A stretch of 64,000 bases of DNA from Lignipirellula cremea (GTDB taxonomy: Bacteria > Planctomycetota > Planctomycetia > Pirellulales > Pirellulaceae): positions 2,709,001 to 2,773,000 of the forward strand of contig NZ_CP036433.1 of the NCBI RefSeq assembly GCF_007751035.1. Reading direction: 5' to 3'. The notes under the pieces are model-generated. The model did not search any database, was not told the DNA's origin, and saw nothing but the letters and a program-made list of their open reading frames with translations. Positions within the stretch are counted from its first letter, which is position 1. Each line of letters begins with the position of its first letter. The position numbers and the translations under genes are program-made. Of the stretch, positions 25,025 to 32,800 are shown piece by piece.

Positions 25025-27343
25025 TTACTCCGGGACTTCCGTCTCCGGCCAGCGGAGATGCTTTTTCAAAAAGGCGAACGTCCCTTTCCCGTGAATCATG
25101 TGCGGCCCCACAAACCATTCTATTTCGCAACGTTCCGGCAGGCCCAGGTCGACAGCATACCGCCGGCGGACTTTGGCGAACTCGAATGCCACCTCCTCAT
25201 CTTCGGCGACCCCATCAAAGTGGCCGCGTTCGACCATGAAAGGCCGCGGAGCGATGAGGGCCGCCATCTCGGCGTAGTTGAACGTGGAGCCCAGATCGAA
25301 CTCAAAAATTTCGTACTCGCCCGTCCAGACATAGCTGTACCGGGCCCGCGTCGAGGCATTCTTCCGGACCCATTCGTTGAAGTCGGCCGAACAGATCGAA
25401 AGGCAATAACCATCGACCAGGGCCGGGATCCGCATGGCGCTTTTGCCGCCGTAGGACAGCCCGTAAAAACCGATCCGCTCCGCGTCGACGTGCGGCAGCG
25501 TTCCCAGCCAGTCGACAATCTGCTGATGCTGCGGAACCATGATCGAGAACAGCGATTTCTGCAGCGGGTTCGCCTTCCGCTGCAGGGTGCGAAAGCGATC
25601 GCCGCCGATATAAGGATTCTGCGGGGCGAACACGATAAACCCTTGCTCGCACAGTCGGGCCGCATAGTCATGATAGGCCCGATGGTCCCCTTCGATGGTG
25701 TCTTTGGGCCGGCCTTCCAGGCCATGCTGGCAAACGACCACGGGGCGTTTATCGCCCGGCTTCAGGTCTTTGGGCAGCAGCAGCACGCCGTAGGCAAACA
25801 CATCGGGGAATACATCCAGCACGACGTCATAGCCGAGCCATTTGGGCTGATCGTAACGCAGGCGGCTACGCACCTGCGGCGGCAGCAGCGGCCGATCGAA
25901 ATTCCCGATCACCTCCCGGCGAAAATGCTCCCGATAAGGCTCAATCGTATCCGCGTACTTCTCGAGCGACGAGGCGTCGATCTTGCTCATGTATGCCTTG
26001 CGGACGTACGCGCTTTCTTCCAGCACCGCCTGGGTATGCCGTTCAATCTGCAGCATTTGCCGTTGATGACGGGCCGCCAGATCACGCGGCGGCCCCAGCG
26101 GCTGCGGCGCCATGCCCGGCTCGTCGTGCGCCAGGGCTTCTTTGACGGCGGGCACGCCCGGCAGCAACGCCTGCAGGGTCTCCGTCTGGGCGAACGGCGG
26201 CTGGTTATCGCCCAGCAGGATCAGCCAGGGCTGCTCGGTCAGGCCGGCCGTCAGTTTATTGGCCCGGGCCGCTTCGCTGCGGATATGTTCCAGCGAAGGC
26301 GTTTCCAGTCGGCCGGGGGCGCCGCCCTTGCTGTTAAACACGGCCTGCGGCGTCGGCGAGGCTTCAATCACCAGGCGCCGGGGAGCGACCATCGCGGCCA
26401 GTTCGGCGTCGCCGAACTGTTCCAGCAGGCCGAACACATTCCGGTCGACTCCCTGTTGCCAGAGCGAATCGCACGAACCGAAAAAGCCGCACACCGCCGC
26501 CGACTCCAGCCGCGGGTCCAGCGCGGCCGCGTACAGGCTAAGCATGCCGCCTTCGCCATAACCGACGATGGCAATGGGCCGCTCATCTTTGCGTTCGTCC
26601 CGTTCGGCCGCATAGGCGTCGACAGCCGCCAGCGTTTTCTGCAGCTCGTAGCCAATCAGATGCCGCCCCAGGACAAACGACGGACGGTACAGCCATTCAC
26701 GGTTCGTCAAAACCGATTTGCCGCCGCGGGTCTGCAGGTCGCGATTGATGAGCAGCGGAACCAGCACCCGACAACCCGACTCAGCCAGCCGACGGGCATA
26801 CTGCGAGGCCGGCGGCACGCCCGGCGCCAGGCCGGCGATCATCTCCGGCGTCTGGTCGGCGTCCGGCAAGGCGATCACATCGGCCCGCGGCGGACGACCC
26901 GTCGGCGTCAACAGCAGCCCTTCTGCGTCGACCCCGTCAAGGGCCCGCCAGCGCACGGCGATTACCTCGAAGCCGTCGCCTCGCCCGACCCGCGCTGAAC
27001 GCGTGGTCGTCGCCACGATCTCGATCCCGGCGAACGCTGGACGCGCATCGCGTAAACCCAGAATATGCGCCAGCCGTTTCCGGTTGGGCTCCAGCGACTC
27101 TGCATAAGCCAAGGGCGACGACAGGTCCCGTCGCCAGTGCCGTTCCCGCAGGGCGATCGCAGCGGCCGTCTCGCGGAGCAGGAACCGATCAATGCCGTCG
27201 ACCATTTTCGCCGCGATGTCGCCTTCCCATTCCAGGGGCTGCGTGCCCGGCAGCAGCGGGTCGGCCGCGCGGGTCGTCGCGGCCACGGAAAAGCAGAGGC
27301 CAGGCAAAAGCAGCAGGCAGTAAACGGCAAACGAACGCAGCAT
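25025..27343 (-). CDS. Exported tandem alpha/beta-hydrolase (dienelactone hydrolase/acetylxylan esterase type)
   Basis: This 772-residue protein has a signal peptide (SFAVYCLLLLPGLCFSVAA) and two alpha/beta-hydrolase domains. In the first, the nucleophile elbow reads GYGEGG (Glu264 instead of Ser). In the second it is a normal GLSYGG with Ser630, preceded by VVCQHGLEGRP and followed by a possible acid/His region (RGHFDGVAEDEE, GPHMIHGKG). The second domain therefore probably carries esterase activity, and the first may be non-catalytic or use another chemistry. GGAG lies 6 bases before the ATG. Substrates are likely acyl groups on polysaccharides, inferred from the family only. Confidence 0.78.
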   Translation of the reverse strand: MLRSFAVYCLLLLPGLCFSVAATTRAADPLLPGTQPLEWEGDIAAKMVDGIDRFLLRETAAAIALRERHWRRDLSSPLAYAESLEPNRKRLAHILGLRDARPAFAGIEIVATTTRSARVGRGDGFEVIAVRWRALDGVDAEGLLLTPTGRPPRADVIALPDADQTPEMIAGLAPGVPPASQYARRLAESGCRVLVPLLINRDLQTRGGKSVLTNREWLYRPSFVLGRHLIGYELQKTLAAVDAYAAERDERKDERPIAIVGYGEGGMLSLYAAALDPRLESAAVCGFFGSCDSLWQQGVDRNVFGLLEQFGDAELAAMVAPRRLVIEASPTPQAVFNSKGGAPGRLETPSLEHIRSEAARANKLTAGLTEQPWLILLGDNQPPFAQTETLQALLPGVPAVKEALAHDEPGMAPQPLGPPRDLAARHQRQMLQIERHTQAVLEESAYVRKAYMSKIDASSLEKYADTIEPYREHFRREVIGNFDRPLLPPQVRSRLRYDQPKWLGYDVVLDVFPDVFAYGVLLLPKDLKPGDKRPVVVCQHGLEGRPKDTIEGDHRAYHDYAARLCEQGFIVFAPQNPYIGGDRFRTLQRKANPLQKSLFSIMVPQHQQIVDWLGTLPHVDAERIGFYGLSYGGKSAMRIPALVDGYCLSICSADFNEWVRKNASTRARYSYVWTGEYEIFEFDLGSTFNYAEMAALIAPRPFMVERGHFDGVAEDEEVAFEFAKVRRRYAVDLGLPERCEIEWFVGPHMIHGKGTFAFLKKHLRWPETEVPE

Positions 27344-27664
27344 GAAATTCTCCAGGAGCAACAACCAGGAAGCCGCCATTATGCCATATCCGGCGCAACG
27401 AGAAACACGGCCAGCCGGACAATCGCTGAGTCAGGAACGTGCGACGAATTGCTGCCAGATATTGATTAACCGTTTCGAGGAAGAACCGACGTCGGTCAGT
27501 CGTCTTTTGCTTCCCAAAAGAACGCGTCCTTTCACGGAGAGAACGGCGACTTTCTGCGACTGCTTTCGTGCAAAACGAGGAAACAAAATCGTCCAGTTAT
27601 TTTTCTCGCGATCCTTATCAAACTGCCTGCGTCGCGCCTCGCCTGCTTCCCGCCTGGACGGCCG
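27344..27664. other. Intergenic region with an inverted copy of the dispersed repeat
   Basis: This 321-base spacer lies upstream of the tandem hydrolase and downstream of the kinase gene. It holds repeat copy B (27496-27553, reversed) and a block at 27560-27589 (CTGCTTTCGTGCAAAACG onward) that also follows copy A at 24241-24270. I see no gene in it. Confidence 0.65.
27496..27553 (-). repeat. Dispersed hairpin repeat, copy B (inverted)
   Basis: Read on the minus strand this copy follows copy A: GTCGCC, then CTCCGTGAAAG, GACGCGTTCTTTTG, GCAAAAGACGACTG. The second hairpin persists as CTTTTG with a 5-base loop and CAAAAG (27504-27520); the first has decayed. Confidence 0.75.
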
Positions 27665-30600
27665 TTACGGCCCCAGCCATTCGAGCAGCAGTTGGGAGCC
27701 GTCCCCTTCGCGGGGGTCGGTCCGCCGCAGCAGTTGCTGGTGGCGGTCCCAACGCTGCTGGGCGATTTCGAACCGGTCGTGAAACTCGCTCCGTCCCTCG
27801 GCGTCGGGCAGGAAGAACTGCCGGTTGGCCGCCGGCCCGGCGAACTGCATCCCGGCAACCATCTGGTCGTACTCGGCAATGCTGATCGGCTGGCCCGGTT
27901 CGCCCAGGAACCGGCAGGCGATCGCCAGCGCGGTCGGATCCCGGCGTTCCAGCAGGGCCAGCGCCTGGAACCAGCCTGCCAGCAGGGATCGCACCCGGTC
28001 GGGGTTGTCGGCCAGGTAATCCTCCCGGGCGGTGAGAATATCAATGATCACGCCCGGATCGTCGGCCGCGCTGGCCAGGCGCACGGCGCCCGGCTGGGAC
28101 AGGGCGGCCAGCAGGAACGGCTCGTAACTGACGACCGCATCGGCCTTGCCGGCGACAAACAGGTCGACCGCTTCCTTGGCGGTTTCGGTTTTCAGATGCA
28201 CAAAATCGGCCAGGTCCAGCTGGTGTCGCTCGCACAGTGAGAGCAGCAGAAAGTGCGGCGCCTCGTGATACATATACGCGATTCGCCGGCCGCGGAGATC
28301 GTCGAACGACGTAATCCCCTCTCGCACCACCAGGGCGTCGGCCGTGAGCGACGTATCAAACAGCAGGACCGCCTTGGTCGGAATGCGATCGGAACGGGCC
28401 AGCGCATGAGAGTCGACCAGATACGGCGCCATGTCGAGGGTCTTTCCCAGCAGGCGCTGGCGAACGTCGGTCGTGGTCCGCACCGGCGTGAACTTCAAGT
28501 CGACCCCTTCACACAGACCCATTTCACCCGCCACGACCAGCGGCGAGAACCCGACCCACGGCTTGATGCCGATGTGGATCTCGCGCGAGCGGGGCGTCGG
28601 CCACGGAGTTAACGCTGCCAGCAGTGCAAAGCCCAGGCAGACGATCAGCAGCAGCAAGCCGGGCGCCGCGGGCCGCCGCCGGCAATGCCGCAGGAAGCGG
28701 GTCGCCGCGCCGACAGGACGGGCCGCCACGGGTTGTCCTGCCTGCCAGGCGTCCAGATCGGCCGCCAGTTCGGCCGCCGTGGCGTAACGCTGCTGCGGCT
28801 TTTTCTCCAGGCACTTCTGCACAATCGCCTGCAGGTCGGCGGGCACAGCCCGGTTGTACTTGCGGACCGGTTCCGGCTCTTCGATCTCAATTCGCAGCAT
28901 GGCCCGGGCGTCGCTCAGGTCGCCGTCGATGCCGTAGATCGGCTGCAGGGTGAGCAGTTCCCAGAGCGTGGCGCCCAGGCTGTAGACATCGGTCCGGCCG
29001 TCGACCAGGGCGGAATCAATCAGCTGTTCCGGGCTGGCGTATCGCAAGCTGCCGATAAACTGCCGTGTCCGCGTGACCCGTCCGTCGGCCTCCTGGGTCA
29101 GCTTGGCGATGCCCAGGTCCATCAGCACGGCCCGTTCGCCATCGCGGGCGAGCAGGATGTTATCCGGCTTGATGTCGCGATGCACAACCCCTTCCTCATG
29201 CAACGCCTGGGCGGCCAGGGCGATATCGCGCACCATTGCTGCGACCCGCTGGAAGTAAGCTGGCGACTCATGGAAGCGGGCGCTGGCCGGCTCGCCGGAT
29301 GTCGCCGGTTCGGCGGCGAATCCCGCGCACGACTCCGTTTCCGGCGGGGCGGAGAGGGCCGCTTCCGGCTCAGGCAATGTGGTCAGCGGCAGTTCGGCCG
29401 CACGCTGCTCGTCAGCGGCGAGAGCAACAAAGGCGGCCCAGGCCGCATCGTCAAGCGGGCCGGTCGCGGCGGCCGGCAATTTGCGCAGCAGCTGGTTCAG
29501 GGGGACGCCTTCGATCAATTCCATGGCGTAGAAGAAGCGTTCGCCTTCGCAGCCGGACGTATACACCCGGACAAGGTGGGCGTGCTCGACCCTTCCCAGC
29601 GCGCGGATCTCGGTCGCGAAGCGGGCCTGGGCGGTGCTGTCGTGCTGGTGCAGGCATTTGAGGGCCACCTCCCGTTCGGCCGCCGCCTGCCAGGCCCGAT
29701 AGACGACGCCCATGCCGCCGGATCCCAGCCGCGTCTTCAGCTGAAAGCCGCCCAGCATGACGTCCCGGCCGCGAACCGCATGAAGCGGCGTTGGCAGCGC
29801 GAGCGTCAGCGTCGGTTCAAATGCTTGCCTGGCGAGCGCTTCAGTCGCCGGCAAACGCACCCGCGGCGGCGCGGCAATATAGGCCGGGCGGCTGCGCGGT
29901 TCCTCGCCGGGAACGTTTCGATTCTCCGCCAGCCAGGCATGCAGGTCGTCGGCCAGATCGCCGGCCGTCTGATACCGGGCGGTCAGGTCGCGGGAGAGGG
30001 CCTTGGCGCAAATGCGATCCAACTCCCGCGGCACGGTTCCGTCTTTCTGGCGGACCGAAGGCGGATCGACGCTGGCAACCAGGCTCAACAGGTCCTCAAG
30101 CGATTCGGCCAGGAAAGGACGCTTGCCGGTCAGCAGCTTGAAGAACACCACGCCCAGGCTGTAGATATCGCTGCGGCCGTCGACCTGGCGGCCTTCGCCG
30201 CGGGCCTGTTCGGGACTCATATAGGCAGGCGTCCCCATGAAGCAGGGGCCGCGGCCGATCTCTTCTTCGCGCAGCGCCAGGCCGAAGTCGGCCAGGAAGG
30301 GACGGCCGGCCGCATCGAGCAGAATGTTCGCCGGTTTCACATCGCGGTGGACGATGCCATGCTCGTGCGCATGCTGCAGGGCGTCGGCGATCGCGGCCGT
30401 CAGCGCCACGGCCGAGTCCAGTTCCCAGCGATCTTCGGCCAGCCACTGGTCCAGACTGCGACCGTCGATGTACTGGGACACGACAAAGCAGGAGCCGGCC
30501 TGGTCGGCCTTCGCTTCGTACACCCTGACAATGTGCGGATGATCCAGGCGGGCCGCCATGCGGGCTTCGTTGAGATAGAGCGCGGGGCCGCCGACGGCAT

Positions 30601-30949
30601 CGATTACCGAGGCGTGCGGCGTTTTGATGGCGACCGAACGCTCCAGCCCGTCGTCATAGGCATGGTACACCACGCCATACGCTCCCTGGCCCAGTTCACC
30701 CAGCACCCGATAGCCGCCGATCATCGCCGGCATTTCGCGGAACAGGTCTTTCCCCTGGTCGATCAGCAGCCGTTCGATCTCGCTGCAGCCGCCGACCACG
30801 TCGACCAGTTCGTCCAGGATTCCCTGGCACGCAGCGCAGCGGGCCACATGCGAATCGACCAGGCTGGCTCGCTCGTCGGGTAACTCGGCCTGCAGAAACT
30901 GCCGCAAAACGGTCAGCTGAGGACATTCCAGAACATCTACCGACGGCAT
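27665..30949 (-). CDS. Tandem Ser/Thr protein kinase receptor with extracytoplasmic ABC-type substrate-binding domain
   Basis: The 1094-residue architecture, in order, is: anti-sigma-type zinc motif H34-x3-C38-x2-C41; a Hanks kinase at about 79-345 (GQGAYGVVYHAY, VAIK109, HRDVKPANILL with Asp203, DFG at 221, GTPAYMSPEQ); a second kinase at about 402-735 (GSGGMGVVYRAW, VALK431, HRDIKPDNILL with Asp592, DLG at 611, GSLRYASPEQ); a membrane segment at 763-781; and an NMT1/TauA-like substrate-binding domain from about 790 to the end (IHIGIKPWVGFSPLVVAGEMG, FDDLRGRRIAYM, FVAGKADAVVSYEPF, LTAREDYLADNPDRVRSLL). Both kinases keep their catalytic residues. The second has an Ala/Pro-rich insertion of about 75 residues before its catalytic loop. 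A small-molecule-sensing receptor kinase is the natural inference. AAAGGAT lies just before the ATG. Confidence 0.88.
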   Translation of the reverse strand: MPSVDVLECPQLTVLRQFLQAELPDERASLVDSHVARCAACQGILDELVDVVGGCSEIERLLIDQGKDLFREMPAMIGGYRVLGELGQGAYGVVYHAYDDGLERSVAIKTPHASVIDAVGGPALYLNEARMAARLDHPHIVRVYEAKADQAGSCFVVSQYIDGRSLDQWLAEDRWELDSAVALTAAIADALQHAHEHGIVHRDVKPANILLDAAGRPFLADFGLALREEEIGRGPCFMGTPAYMSPEQARGEGRQVDGRSDIYSLGVVFFKLLTGKRPFLAESLEDLLSLVASVDPPSVRQKDGTVPRELDRICAKALSRDLTARYQTAGDLADDLHAWLAENRNVPGEEPRSRPAYIAAPPRVRLPATEALARQAFEPTLTLALPTPLHAVRGRDVMLGGFQLKTRLGSGGMGVVYRAWQAAAEREVALKCLHQHDSTAQARFATEIRALGRVEHAHLVRVYTSGCEGERFFYAMELIEGVPLNQLLRKLPAAATGPLDDAAWAAFVALAADEQRAAELPLTTLPEPEAALSAPPETESCAGFAAEPATSGEPASARFHESPAYFQRVAAMVRDIALAAQALHEEGVVHRDIKPDNILLARDGERAVLMDLGIAKLTQEADGRVTRTRQFIGSLRYASPEQLIDSALVDGRTDVYSLGATLWELLTLQPIYGIDGDLSDARAMLRIEIEEPEPVRKYNRAVPADLQAIVQKCLEKKPQQRYATAAELAADLDAWQAGQPVAARPVGAATRFLRHCRRRPAAPGLLLLIVCLGFALLAALTPWPTPRSREIHIGIKPWVGFSPLVVAGEMGLCEGVDLKFTPVRTTTDVRQRLLGKTLDMAPYLVDSHALARSDRIPTKAVLLFDTSLTADALVVREGITSFDDLRGRRIAYMYHEAPHFLLLSLCERHQLDLADFVHLKTETAKEAVDLFVAGKADAVVSYEPFLLAALSQPGAVRLASAADDPGVIIDILTAREDYLADNPDRVRSLLAGWFQALALLERRDPTALAIACRFLGEPGQPISIAEYDQMVAGMQFAGPAANRQFFLPDAEGRSEFHDRFEIAQQRWDRHQQLLRRTDPREGDGSQLLLEWLGP

Positions 30950-31249
30950 AAGGATCCTTTCCCAGTTACGCGAGTCCCCGCGGATCTCGACACGGTTTTT
31001 GATCAGGCAGATGGATCTCTCCCCGTTGCTGCAGCGAAAAACGGCGGCGACTGTTACAGAGAAAACGGACTCCTATCGATAAAAAATGGACGCCGGACCG
31101 TGATTGAGTCCCGGGGCCGCACCATCCAGGCGGGAACGACCGTTTCTCGGCCGGTGGGCCGATTGTCGAATTGCGGTCGGCGCGATACTGTCAGAGCTAT
31201 TGCAAAAACGCGGGCGCTTTCGCCCTGCTGGGACTTTTGAGGCTACGGA
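30950..31249. other. Divergent spacer between the receptor kinase and proB
   Basis: This 300-base spacer must hold two divergent promoters. I see only a small hairpin (TCGGCC-GGTG-GGCCGA at 31147-31162) and a run of A at about 31080-31086. No promoter can be named with confidence. Confidence 0.5.
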
Positions 31250-32392
31250 ATGACGGATGAACTTCGCCGGCAGATTGCCGCCGCCGCGCACACGGTCGTC
31301 GTAAAAGTCGGCACGCGCGTGCTGACCCGCGACGACGGCGCGCTGAGCCAGGACCGCATTGAGCGGCTGTGCGCCGAACTGCACGCCATGATGGAGGCCG
31401 GCAAGAATGTGATCCTGGTCAGCTCCGGAGCCGTCGGCGCCGGCATGAACCGGCTCAATTTGAAGTCGCGCCCTGCCGATGTGGCCCAGCTCCAGGCGGT
31501 CGCCGCCGTGGGGCAGGCACGGCTGATGCAGATCTATGACCAGTCGCTCCAGCGCTACGGCCGGCATGCGGCCCAGGTGCTGCTGACCGTCGGCGATTTC
31601 AACGACCGGAACCGTTATCTCAACGTGCGGAATACGCTGCTGGCCCTGCAGAAGTTTGGCGCCGTGCCGATTATCAACGAGAACGATACGGTCGCTGTCG
31701 ACGAGCTGACCGCCACCTTTGGCGATAACGATCGTCTGGCGGCGCTGGTGACGAACCTGATCAGGGCGCCGCTGCTCATCATTCTGTCCGATGTGGCCGG
31801 CCTGTACTCGGGCGATCCTTCGCTGCCCGACTCCCGGATTGTGCCGACAATCAGACAGCTGGATGAAGAGGTCTACAAACTGGTCCGCGACCGGAAGACG
31901 GGATTCAGCAAAGGCGGCATGGCCAGCAAACTGGAAGCGGCCCGCATTGTGACGACCGCCGGCGAGAACGCCATTATCGCCAGCGGCCGCGACCTGGGCG
32001 TGCTGGAAGCGATCATGGCGGGCGAACCGGTTGGCACGCTGATTGTCGGCCAGGAAAAATCGGTCAGCCCCTGGAAACGCTGGCTGGGCTACACCGTCCG
32101 GCCGTGCGGGCGAATCTATGTCGACGACGGAGCCCGCCGGGCGATCGCCGAAAACGGACGCAGCCTGCTGGCGATCGGCATCACCAGCGTCGACGGCCCG
32201 TTCGACAAAGGCGATCTGATCGCCCTCTACGACAGCGCCGGTCGCGAAGTGGCCCGTGGTTTGAGCAACTATTCGGCGGACGACCTGGAGAAGATCAAAG
32301 GGCTGCGCAGCGAGTTCATCACGCAAGTGCTGGGCCGTTTCCCCTACGACGAAGTCATCCACCGCGACAACCTCGCCGTCGTAGGTAAATAG
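31250..32392 (+). CDS. proB: Glutamate 5-kinase with PUA domain
   Basis: A 380-residue protein: amino-acid-kinase domain (about 1-260) with VVKVGTRVLT, LVSSGAVGAGMN, NVRNTLLALQKFGAVPIINENDTV, FGDNDRLAALV, DVAGLYSGDP and the lysine loop GFSKGGMASKLEAA. A PUA domain follows (about 285-365, GRIYVDDGARRAIAENGRSLLA). The enzyme phosphorylates glutamate to start proline synthesis, and the PUA domain modulates feedback in some homologues. GAGG is 7 bases before the ATG. proA is not adjacent. The window also encodes proline catabolism (PutA-type) at 58402-62124. Confidence 0.95.
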   Translation: MTDELRRQIAAAAHTVVVKVGTRVLTRDDGALSQDRIERLCAELHAMMEAGKNVILVSSGAVGAGMNRLNLKSRPADVAQLQAVAAVGQARLMQIYDQSLQRYGRHAAQVLLTVGDFNDRNRYLNVRNTLLALQKFGAVPIINENDTVAVDELTATFGDNDRLAALVTNLIRAPLLIILSDVAGLYSGDPSLPDSRIVPTIRQLDEEVYKLVRDRKTGFSKGGMASKLEAARIVTTAGENAIIASGRDLGVLEAIMAGEPVGTLIVGQEKSVSPWKRWLGYTVRPCGRIYVDDGARRAIAENGRSLLAIGITSVDGPFDKGDLIALYDSAGREVARGLSNYSADDLEKIKGLRSEFITQVLGRFPYDEVIHRDNLAVVGK

Positions 32393-32800
32393 CGACCGGC
32401 ACATAGCGATCAGCAAGTCGGGGCTGAGCGTCCTGCCGGATCAAAGGGGAGCTGGCGTCGAAAGAGAGGCCCACACGCCTTGTCGCATCCTTTCCCTCCT
32501 GCCAACGTCGAACGGGTCGGTCAGGAGCGTCCAACTGCAGCGTCGATAAGACCGCAGCCATTCTTTTTGCTTCTCCAGCGAACGTCGTCTTTCGGGAGCA
32601 GGCTGCGACAGGCGGGCTCGGCCCCCCGATCCGGAATTTGCATGTGGACGGCGACTTTTTTGGGTATCATCACACAACAGTCTCCCCCGATGGGTCGCCT
32701 GGCGCCGTGAGCCGGGCCTTCTGACCTGCGGCCGAGAAACTGGCTGAAGATTTGCCTTGGCTTTCCCCGACTTTGCTCCCTGAAATCTGGTTGCCGTCCT
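32393..32800. other. Intergenic region without a convincing gene
   Basis: This 408-base spacer has a short open frame at 32480-32710 that lacks a ribosome site and protein-like composition. A block at 32511-32540 (AACGGGTCGGTCAGGAGCG onward) resembles 53122-53152 between flgN and flgK, at about 25 of 31 positions by eye. No promoter or terminator stands out. Confidence 0.5.

Noticed and set aside
24944-26998. Long open frame (684 codons) on the + strand opposite the tandem hydrolase
   Set aside because: The opposite strand encodes a protein with a signal peptide and hydrolase motifs; this frame has none and no ribosome site.
28685-30883. Long open frame (732 codons) on the + strand opposite the receptor kinase
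   Set aside because: It is antisense to an unmistakable kinase gene, is rich in Arg/Gly/Gln without domain motifs, and arises from high GC codon bias.
32480-32710. Possible small gene of 76 codons before the hydrolase at 32801
   Set aside because: There is no ribosome site, the composition is not protein-like, and part of it resembles another non-coding spacer at 53122-53152.
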